A program made the position numbers and the translations under genes. The notes beneath the pieces are model-generated. The model did no database searches. It had not been told where the DNA came from and was given only the letters and a program-made list of their open reading frames with translations. DNA of 7,913 nt, taken from positions 1 to 7,913 of the forward strand of contig CAZSHX010000115.1 of assembly GCA_964606895.1 (NCBI GenBank), given 5' to 3'. This document shows positions 1 to 5,187 of this stretch, one piece after another. The stretch comes from CAZSHX01 sp964606895. Lineage in GTDB: Bacteria; Bacteroidota; Ignavibacteria; Kapaibacteriales; UBA2268. Every line of letters begins with the position of its first letter. The stretch's first letter is position 1.

Positions 1-1
1 A

Positions 2-55
2 ATAAACCGAGAAAATTATGCTGAAAGTAGTAGAAGCATAAGTGTGTTTGGGTAA
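2..55 (+). CDS. possible C-terminal end of an unknown gene, cut by the window edge
   Basis: One forward frame is open from the window edge to a TAA at 53-55. It encodes 17 residues ending in ESSRSISVFG. The other two forward frames are closed within the first 25 bases. A perfect inverted repeat begins 25 nt after the stop, which would suit the end of a transcription unit. The fragment is too short to recognise a family or to exclude a chance open frame. No function is proposed. Confidence 0.25.
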   Translation: MNRENYAESSRSISVFG

Positions 56-80
56 GATGGAAAATTGATCTGATTCCAAA

Positions 81-115
81 GAAATAGGATGAAAATATTA
101 TTTTCATCCTATTTC
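81..115. repeat. perfect 17-bp inverted repeat (hairpin), possible terminator
   Basis: The arms GAAATAGGATGAAAATA (81-97) and its exact reverse complement (99-115) are separated by one base, so the folded hairpin would have about 15 pairs with a small loop. It could end transcription of a gene entering from the left. However, it is AT-rich and has no U-tract after the descending arm, so it is not a textbook rho-independent terminator. A protein-binding palindrome is an alternative. The rest of 116-262 holds no supported gene. Confidence 0.5.
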
Positions 116-210
116 AATAAAGTATTAATAATCAAATTCTTGATAGATCTCAGGCAATTTTGGATATTGTCAGAGTGATAATGAATACAAAAGCACCTAA
201 TATTCAGTTA

Positions 211-232
211 AATTTGTTTCTAATTTGTTTCT
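211..232. repeat. perfect tandem duplication of an 11-bp unit
   Basis: AATTTGTTTCT occurs twice back to back (211-221 and 222-232), about 30 bp beyond the 3' end of the tRNA gene. It could be a simple slippage product. There is no sign of an integrase or of a repeated tRNA 3' end, so an attachment site is not supported. Confidence 0.6.
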
Positions 233-262
233 CGAATATTTTCTAAATGTCTCTAAACCTTG

Positions 263-337
263 TCGGCGTGGCGGGATTTGAACCCACGACCCCTACTACC
301 CCAAAGTAGTGCGCTAGCCGGGCTGCGCCACACGCCG
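263..337 (-). tRNA. trnP(GGG): tRNA-Pro, anticodon GGG
   Basis: Read on the minus strand, the 75 nt fold into a complete cloverleaf. The acceptor stem is CGGCGTG/CACGCCG, the D stem GCGC/GCGC has a 10-nt loop, the anticodon stem is CTACT/AGTAG, and the T arm is GTGGG-TTCAAAT-CCCGC. The anticodon loop TTGGGGT places GGG at 34-36 (window 300-302) followed by G37. The C1-G72 pair and discriminator A73 are typical identity features of bacterial tRNA-Pro. The 3' CCA is not encoded (the genomic bases after A73 are CAA), so it must be added by the CCA-adding enzyme. This tRNA should read CCC and CCU proline codons. Confidence 0.97.
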
Positions 338-343
338 AAACAA

Positions 344-374
344 CAAAATTACGACTTTTTTCTGATTTTAACAA
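344..374 (-). promoter_or_regulatory. predicted promoter of the tRNA-Pro gene (Bacteroidota type)
   Basis: On the minus strand a TTG (374-372) is followed after 20 nt by TAATTTTG (351-344). This is a full match to the Bacteroidota -7 consensus TAnnTTTG with a -33-like TTG at about the right distance. Initiation would fall only a few bases before the mature 5' end at 337, giving a very short leader. The match is by eye only, and such AT-rich motifs can arise by chance. Confidence 0.45.
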
Positions 375-418
375 CGTATATTTACTTTACAGCTATTTTC
401 AGTCTCTTTTCATTCTGC

Positions 419-454
419 AAAAAAACGCCTGATTGCTTGGTTTCAGGCGTTTTT
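419..454 (-). terminator. rho-independent terminator of gcvT
   Basis: The arms at 421-432 and 443-454 pair perfectly over 12 bp around a GC-rich core (ACGCCTGA/TCAGGCGT) with a 10-nt loop. On the minus strand the hairpin is followed by seven U residues (A run at 419-425). It lies 24 nt beyond the gcvT stop codon. The T run at 450-454 could also let it work in the opposite direction, but no plus-strand gene precedes it. Confidence 0.9.
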
Positions 455-477
455 CCGATTAAAAGTTCTTCTAAGGT

Positions 478-1566
478 TTAAACAAAAGGAAGTTTTGATA
501 CTTCAGCGGGGAATAGCTTTCCGCGGGCTTCAATTTCAATTTTTGTCCCGGGGTTCTTGTATTCCGAAGAAACATAGCCCATCCCAATTGGTTTTTCGAG
601 TACCGGCGAAAGATTGCCGCTTGTTACGAAACCAATTTCCTTGCCATCGGCAAATATTTTATAATGATGGCGTGGAATGAATTTTTCTGCAGACGAAATA
701 AAAGGAACGAGCCTTCTTTTTGGTCCTTCTGCTTTTGTTTTTGCTATAACATCCGAACCATTGAATTCGCCTTTGTCAAGTTTGGTAATCCAGCCCAGAC
801 CGGCTTCAATTGTGTTAGTTGTCTCGTCAATATCATTCCCGTAGAGGCAGAAACCTTTTTCAAGTCGTAGAGTATCGCGGCATCCAAGACCAACAGGCTC
901 GATACCGAATTCTTCCCCAGCTGAGAAAACAGAATCCCAAACTATTTTAGCAGTGGCGAATTCACCACGGAAATAAAGTTCAAAACCAAGTTCACCTGTG
1001 TAACCGGTTCTTGATATAATCATATCAACTCCTGCCAGCTTACCGGGTACAAATGAATAGTAAACTATTTCGGATAAATTAACATCGGTAAGTTTTTGCA
1101 ATGTTTTCAATGATTCAGGTCCCTGAACAGCAAGCAATTGAATTTCGTCGCTCACATTTTTCAAATCAACATCAAAGCCTTCAGTATTCTTTTGGCACCA
1201 AGCTAAATCCTTGTCAATATTCGAGCCGTTTACAACGAGCATAAAGAAATCTTCGCTCATTCTGTAAACAAGTAAATCGTCAACAAGACCGCCGTTTGGG
1301 AGCGGCATAGCGGAATATTGAACTTTTCCGATTGTCAGTTTTGAAGCATCGTTGACGGTAATTTTCTGGACGAAAGCCAGAGCATCTTTGCCTCTAACTT
1401 CAAATTCACCCATGTGAGTAACATCAAACACACCAACTTTTTGGCGGACAACTTTATGTTCGTGAATAATTCCGTTAGGGTATTGAATTGGCATATCAAA
1501 TCCGGCAAATTCAACCATTTTTGCATTGAATTGCTTATGCATTTCGTAAAAAACTGTTCTTTTCAT
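478..1566 (-). CDS. gcvT: aminomethyltransferase, glycine cleavage system T-protein
   Basis: This protein moves the methylene group from the aminomethyl-lipoyl H-protein to tetrahydrofolate and releases ammonia, as part of the cytoplasmic glycine cleavage complex. The product is 362 aa, normal for the family. Family motifs are in order: GVFDVTHMGEF (45-55), GGLVDDLLVY (92-101) with the Asp pair containing the catalytic aspartate, VQGP (147-150), SRTGYTGELGFEL (185-197), GLGCRDTLRLEKG (226-238) with LYGND after it, and TSGNLSP near the C-terminus. I chose the ATG at 1566 because GAGGA at 1571-1575 lies 4 nt upstream. A second ATG at 1569 and a TTG at 1581 are also in frame. The ComEA-like gene is 69 nt upstream on the same strand, so cotranscription is possible. 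No gcvH or gcvP is visible, so the system is presumably encoded elsewhere too. No glycine riboswitch fits in the short upstream gap. Confidence 0.96.
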   Translation of the reverse strand: MKRTVFYEMHKQFNAKMVEFAGFDMPIQYPNGIIHEHKVVRQKVGVFDVTHMGEFEVRGKDALAFVQKITVNDASKLTIGKVQYSAMPLPNGGLVDDLLVYRMSEDFFMLVVNGSNIDKDLAWCQKNTEGFDVDLKNVSDEIQLLAVQGPESLKTLQKLTDVNLSEIVYYSFVPGKLAGVDMIISRTGYTGELGFELYFRGEFATAKIVWDSVFSAGEEFGIEPVGLGCRDTLRLEKGFCLYGNDIDETTNTIEAGLGWITKLDKGEFNGSDVIAKTKAEGPKRRLVPFISSAEKFIPRHHYKIFADGKEIGFVTSGNLSPVLEKPIGMGYVSSEYKNPGTKIEIEARGKLFPAEVSKLPFV

Positions 1567-1635
1567 CATGTCCTCAATCAAAAAATATATATTTATAATT
1601 TATGCAAATAAAAGAAATGCAATATCTGAAAAATT

Positions 1636-2148
1636 TCACTTAACAACAACCCTTGGCTTAATTTTTTCAAATTTCTTTTCGCCGATTGATGGAACGTTTG
1701 TCAAATCTGATGACTTTCTGAAAGGTTTAAGCCGACGGTAATCAATTATCTTTTGGGCAGTTTTTTTTCCAACGCCGGGCAATTTCATAAGTTCAACAAT
1801 GGAAGCAGTATTCAAATTTATTTTTTCGGATGTCGAATCATCCTTTTTCTTAGACTCCGGGTAAAAGCTGTCTTTGGGTGCTATTGTGTCCCCAATAGCT
1901 AATTCGGGATATTTGTTACCATTTATATCTGCTCCGGTATAAGTTGATTTTTCAACCAGAGCGATGCTGTCCAAAATTCTCATTATTTCACGTTTTGAAG
2001 GATTGATTAAAGTTGATTGGTCTGCTTTAAATAATTGAACAAAAGTGCCGATAATTAATCCAAAAAGTAATAGAGAAGCAAAGAGCAGTTCGTTCCTTGA
2101 AATGCCGAAAGATGTTTGAAGTTTCGATATTATTTTTGAAATATCCAT
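1636..2148 (-). CDS. ComEA-like helix-hairpin-helix DNA-binding protein with N-terminal membrane anchor
   Basis: The product is 170 aa from the ATG at 2148. A hydrophobic segment at about residues 20-40 (LLFASLLLFGLIIGTFVQLF) should be a membrane anchor. A polar linker of about 65 residues follows. The C-terminus holds the ComEA-type double HhH: INLNTAS at 110-116, LPGVGKKTAQKIIDYR at 123-138, and a second hairpin VPSIGEKKFEKIKP at 152-165. ComEA proteins bind incoming double-stranded DNA at the outer face of the membrane during natural transformation. In Bacteroidota similar anchored HhH proteins are common and mostly uncharacterised, so a competence role is inference. A longer TTG start at 2187 is possible by frame but coincides with a predicted -33 promoter element and lacks a Shine-Dalgarno. 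The ATG also lacks one, see the promoter entry. Confidence 0.85.
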   Translation of the reverse strand: MDISKIISKLQTSFGISRNELLFASLLLFGLIIGTFVQLFKADQSTLINPSKREIMRILDSIALVEKSTYTGADINGNKYPELAIGDTIAPKDSFYPESKKKDDSTSEKINLNTASIVELMKLPGVGKKTAQKIIDYRRLKPFRKSSDLTNVPSIGEKKFEKIKPRVVVK

Positions 2149-2157
2149 TTTGAATAA

Positions 2158-2188
2158 CAAAATTAAATATTTATTGAGTTTTTTCAAA
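2158..2188 (-). promoter_or_regulatory. predicted Bacteroidota-type promoter of the ComEA-like gene
   Basis: On the minus strand TTTG (2188-2185), a 19-nt spacer and TAATTTTG (2165-2158) match the consensus TTTG / TAnnTTTG exactly. The ATG at 2148 begins 10 nt after the last base of the -7 element, so the leader would be only a few nucleotides. That fits the absence of a Shine-Dalgarno and suggests a near-leaderless mRNA. This reading also explains away the alternative TTG start as part of the -33 box. Confidence 0.5.
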
Positions 2189-2247
2189 GGATTTATTTTT
2201 ACTAATTCATAAGTATGAAGAATTTTAAATATTTACTGATTTACATT

Positions 2248-2277
2248 TTTGGCTTATTACAAAATTTCATTAATTTG
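2248..2277 (+). promoter_or_regulatory. predicted promoter of the ferredoxin-nitroreductase gene
   Basis: TTTG at 2248-2251 and TTAATTTG at 2270-2277 are 18 nt apart. The -33 box is perfect and the -7 box has one mismatch to TAnnTTTG. Transcription would start near 2282, giving a leader of about 25 nt that contains GGAG at 2299-2302. It points away from the minus-strand promoter at 2158-2188, making this a divergent control region. Confidence 0.4.
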
Positions 2278-2308
2278 TATTTTTAGGTTTAGATTATCGG
2301 AGAAATTT

Positions 2309-3229
2309 ATGGCGATTCCAACATCAAGAACAAAAGTAAAAGCAGAAATTAAACTCAACAATGAGTTATGCAGGGGATGCGGAGTATGTGTTTCAGTTTG
2401 CAAAGATTTCAGTTTAGAATTAGTTAATAAAAAGGTTTCAATTTCAGACCATGCATTATTCGGATGTATGGGATGCGGACACTGTATGGCGATTTGCCCT
2501 AACGGTGCAATTGAAATTCACGGCAGATATCTGTCACCGGCTGATTTATTTGATTTACCACCGAAGGAAAGCAATGCTTCCTACGAACAACTTATGAGCC
2601 TTTTCATGCGGCGAAGAAGTTTGAGGGAATTCAAGGACAAATCCGTCGAACCCGAAATTATTCAGCAAATTTTGACTGCCGCTCAAACTGCACCGATGGG
2701 ATTGCCGCCTTCAGATGTCAATGTTCTGATTTTCGATACCAAGGAAAAAGTTCTTGCTTTTGCCAAAGATTATTGCAAATTTCTTGATGGAATGAAATGG
2801 TTCGTTTCAAATTGGTTTTTGGCTTTGATGAGACCGTTTTGGGGAAAAGCAAATGACGAAATGTTCAGAGGATTCATAAAGCCCTTGTTTAATATCTATA
2901 CCGATAGTATGGCAAAAGACATCAACCTTGTAAACTATGATGCACCATTAGCAATGTATTTCTATGGTTCGCCCTACACCGACCCAGCCGACCCGATTAT
3001 TGCCGCAACTTATGCAATGACTGCCGCTGAAACTCTCGGATTGGGGACCTGTATGCTTGGCGGTGTTCACCCATTTATTCAAAGCGGAAAGAAAGCCAAA
3101 AAGTTCAGGGAACAGCAAGGAATTAAGTTTGCCAGCCGAGAAGGGTTGTTCGTTATTTTCGGATATCCCAAAGTTAAATATCACAAAGGTTTACAAAGAA
3201 CATTTGCTTCAATCACTTTTAAGGATTAG
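2309..3229 (+). CDS. ferredoxin-nitroreductase fusion protein (two [4Fe-4S] clusters plus FMN nitroreductase fold)
   Basis: The product is a cytoplasmic redox protein of 306 aa. The N-terminus carries two classical CxxCxxCxxxC motifs, with cysteines at 21, 24, 27 and 31 and at 53, 56, 59 and 63 (the last followed by Pro), enough for two [4Fe-4S] clusters. A nitroreductase domain follows, starting at RRRSLREF (101-108), which is the usual FMN-phosphate-binding stretch, and including LGLGTCMLGG (243-252). The clusters could feed electrons to the flavin. This fusion is known in many anaerobes, but its physiological substrate is generally not established. I chose the ATG at 2309 because GGAG lies 6 nt upstream. 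An in-frame TTG at 2249 would lie inside the predicted -33 box. The gene contains the only two GATATC sites in the window (2526 and 3162), next to the EcoRV-like genes. Confidence 0.92.
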   Translation: MAIPTSRTKVKAEIKLNNELCRGCGVCVSVCKDFSLELVNKKVSISDHALFGCMGCGHCMAICPNGAIEIHGRYLSPADLFDLPPKESNASYEQLMSLFMRRRSLREFKDKSVEPEIIQQILTAAQTAPMGLPPSDVNVLIFDTKEKVLAFAKDYCKFLDGMKWFVSNWFLALMRPFWGKANDEMFRGFIKPLFNIYTDSMAKDINLVNYDAPLAMYFYGSPYTDPADPIIAATYAMTAAETLGLGTCMLGGVHPFIQSGKKAKKFREQQGIKFASREGLFVIFGYPKVKYHKGLQRTFASITFKD

Positions 3230-3270
3230 GGAAATGGGAAATTGTTATTCAAGGTTTGATAGAAAAAGAT

Positions 3271-3278
3271 TAAATTTG
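3271..3278 (+). promoter_or_regulatory. possible -7 element upstream of the restriction endonuclease gene
   Basis: TAAATTTG matches the Bacteroidota -7 consensus TAnnTTTG perfectly. The region about 19 nt upstream has no good TTTG (nearest TTTG is only 12 nt away), so the promoter would be weak or not real. If used, initiation would fall at about 3283, right at the first ATG (3284). Confidence 0.3.
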
Positions 3279-3283
3279 TAGTA

Positions 3284-4171
3284 ATGTATTTTAAAACTAT
3301 GGAAAAACTGATGAAATCAAGTAAATTACAAATTGATAAAGAATCTGAAAAAGAAATATTCAGAAAAAAATTATCAGAATTCGTTCAAAGTCTGAAATCT
3401 CACGTTTCAACAGAATCGAACGATTGGAATATTAAGGGCTTTATTGATATTTTTAAAAACATATACACAATTTCTGCTGATACAAAAATCGTTTCTAAGA
3501 TATTGGAAATTCATATTTTTCCTCTAATCTTAAAATTTGCTTCTGAAAATAATTATAAAATTGTTTTAGCTGACCATCAGAATTATTATCCGGATATTTC
3601 TTTTGTGAAAAATGAAGATGAAACAATCAAATTTGCAGTTGATTTTAAAACAACTTACCGATTAGCTAATAATCCGGAATATTGCAACGGATTTACACTT
3701 GGCTCACATGGAGAATATTTTTCTAACAGAACAAGCAAGAAAAATATTCAATTTCCCTATAATGAATATCAAGGTCATTTTTGTCTTGGAATAATTTATT
3801 CCAGAAATGCCCATGAAAATATTGATGAAACCAAAATATATTCTGTCGAAAAGCTGAAATCGATAGTTTCAGTAATTAAAGATTTCGAATTTTTTGTAAG
3901 TGAAAAGTGGGAAATTGCAAGTGAAAGAAGTGGTTCCGGTAATACCGCCAATATTGGAAGTATCACTAAAATCGAGGATATTATTACCGGGAATGGCATG
4001 TTCAAGCATCTTGGAGAAAAAATATTCGATGATTATTGGATGAATTATGGGAAAATCACAATAACTGATGATGAAAACAAAGAGAAAAAAATTAAGAATC
4101 TAAAGGACTTTCTCATCTTCAAGGGTATTAGTCCCGACAAAATTAATGATAGGGCAAAAAAGGTTAAGTAG
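3284..4171 (+). CDS. type II restriction endonuclease, EcoRV family (predicted to cut GATATC)
   Basis: Aligned from memory to R.EcoRV, the 295-aa protein keeps every key position. Glu75 corresponds to E45. Asp104 in YYPD corresponds to D74. Asp120 and Lys122 in AVDFKTTY correspond to D90 and K92, the PD-(D/E)xK metal and catalytic residues. The offset is a constant 30. Gln99-Asn100 match the Q-loop (Q69, N70), DTK at 66-68 matches T37/K38, and GSGNT at 217-221 matches the base-reading R-loop (G182, G184, N185, T186). EcoRV makes a blunt cut in the centre of GATATC, so the same site is predicted. The N-terminus is about 30 residues longer than EcoRV. Starts at 3299 and 3311 are also possible, and none has a clear Shine-Dalgarno. 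The methyltransferase gene begins 2 nt after the stop. Base composition is clearly lower in GC than the flanking genes, suggesting transfer. Confidence 0.93.
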   Translation: MYFKTMEKLMKSSKLQIDKESEKEIFRKKLSEFVQSLKSHVSTESNDWNIKGFIDIFKNIYTISADTKIVSKILEIHIFPLILKFASENNYKIVLADHQNYYPDISFVKNEDETIKFAVDFKTTYRLANNPEYCNGFTLGSHGEYFSNRTSKKNIQFPYNEYQGHFCLGIIYSRNAHENIDETKIYSVEKLKSIVSVIKDFEFFVSEKWEIASERSGSGNTANIGSITKIEDIITGNGMFKHLGEKIFDDYWMNYGKITITDDENKEKKIKNLKDFLIFKGISPDKINDRAKKVK

Positions 4172-4173
4172 TA

Positions 4174-5085
4174 ATGAAAATATTTGTACCTCCAATAAAA
4201 TGCCAAGGGATTAAAACAAAACTTGTTTCTTGGATTAAAGAAAATCTTACTGAATTAAAATATTCAAGATGGATTGAGCCTTTTATGGGTTCCGGTGTAG
4301 TAGGTTTCAATGTTCGTCCCCAGAATGCCATTTTTGCCGACACAAATCCGCATTTGATTAACTTTTATAATTCAATAAAAGAAGAAAAAATTACTCCTTC
4401 AATAGCAAAAAATTTTCTTGAGACGGAAGGTGAGAAATTATCAAAACTTGGACAAGAATATTATAATGAAGTTAGAGCAAGATTTAACCATGATTTTAAG
4501 TCTTTGGATTTTTTGTTTCTGAATCGGTCGTGTTTTAACGGAATGATTCGATTTAACAGCAAAGGGAAATTTAATGTCCCTTATGGTCATAAACCAAATA
4601 GATTTGCAAAGGCATACATTACAAAAATCATAAACCAAATAGATTATATTCATAAAGTAGTAAAAATTTTGAACTGGGAGTTTATTTGTCAGGATTTTCG
4701 CTTAACTTTAGCAAATACCAAAAGTTCCGATTTAATTTATTGTGACCCTCCTTATTTTGGTCGTCATGTTGATTATTTTGATTCATGGAATGAAAAAGAT
4801 GAAAAGGACTTGTTCGATTTACTAAATGTTGTCCAAGGGAAACATATATTATCAACATGGCATAGTAATAAGTATAGAAACAATGATGAATTGGAAAAAT
4901 ATAATAAGAATAATATACTTACTAAAGAACATTTTTATCATTTGGGGGCTACCGAAAACCATCGTAATGCTATGACAGAAGCTCTAATTCTCAATTATCA
5001 TCCAATCAATATTCCTAAAATAATTTATCCTCCAACTAATCACCAACAATTACAATTTTTAGAACCGAAAACTAAATATCCATAA
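4174..5085 (+). CDS. DNA adenine-N6 methyltransferase, M.EcoRV type (predicted GATATC)
   Basis: The 303-aa protein methylates adenine to protect the host from the partner nuclease. M.EcoRV modifies the first A of GATATC. The class alpha order of motifs is visible: an N-terminal FVPPIK-QGIKTKLV stretch, AdoMet motif I EPFMGSG (35-41), acidic Asp56 of motif II in FADTN, the target-recognition stretch FNGMIRFNSKGKFNVP (121-136), and catalytic DPPY at 191-194. The stretches NRSCFNGMIRFNSKG, DPPYFGRHVDYF and TKEHFYH strongly resemble M.EcoRV as I remember it, and length is nearly the same (about 298 aa). This separates it from GATC-specific Dam, which shares the fold. A weak AAGG lies about 10 nt upstream, and the 2-nt gap after the nuclease stop suggests translational coupling. 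It has the same low GC as its partner. No controller (C) gene is present. Confidence 0.94.
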   Translation: MKIFVPPIKCQGIKTKLVSWIKENLTELKYSRWIEPFMGSGVVGFNVRPQNAIFADTNPHLINFYNSIKEEKITPSIAKNFLETEGEKLSKLGQEYYNEVRARFNHDFKSLDFLFLNRSCFNGMIRFNSKGKFNVPYGHKPNRFAKAYITKIINQIDYIHKVVKILNWEFICQDFRLTLANTKSSDLIYCDPPYFGRHVDYFDSWNEKDEKDLFDLLNVVQGKHILSTWHSNKYRNNDELEKYNKNNILTKEHFYHLGATENHRNAMTEALILNYHPINIPKIIYPPTNHQQLQFLEPKTKYP

Positions 5086-5187
5086 AATCGTTTTTTTTTA
5101 TCATTTCTTTCTCCTCCCATTCTCTAAATATAAAATATTTTTTTCACTTTTCAGTTTTATGATTTTTTAGTCATTTTGGAGAGATGT
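5086..5187 (+). other. intergenic spacer with a T-run and polypyrimidine stretch
   Basis: After the methylase stop there is a nine-T run (5091-5099) and then a pyrimidine-rich stretch to about 5127. I see no hairpin before the T-run, so a rho-independent terminator is not supported. No good match to the TTTG/TAnnTTTG promoter was found before the next gene, whose GGAG ribosome binding site is at 5178-5181. Confidence 0.4.

Noticed and set aside
120..262. Integrated element or attachment site at the tRNA 3' end
   Set aside because: No integrase and no repeated tRNA 3' segment are visible in the window. Only a small 11-bp tandem duplication is present.
260..481. Plus-strand open frame of 73 codons
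   Set aside because: It runs antisense across the tRNA-Pro gene and then over the gcvT terminator. Translated tRNA complements commonly give this kind of spurious WRDLNPRP-type reading.
664..870. Plus-strand frames inside gcvT
   Set aside because: They are shadows of the well-supported minus-strand gcvT gene and show no family features.
1567..1635. Glycine riboswitch upstream of gcvT
   Set aside because: The gap to the upstream gene is only 69 nt, too short for an aptamer with its expression platform, and no conserved core was seen.
2249..2308. Longer start for the ferredoxin-nitroreductase
   Set aside because: The upstream TTG lies in the predicted -33 box, and the extra residues are not ferredoxin-like. 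The ATG at 2309 has a properly spaced GGAG.
4174..5085. Solitary Dam or DpnII-type GATC methylase
   Set aside because: The fold is shared, but the long stretches around FNGMIRFNSKG and DPPYFGRHVDYF and the adjacent EcoRV-like nuclease point to GATATC.
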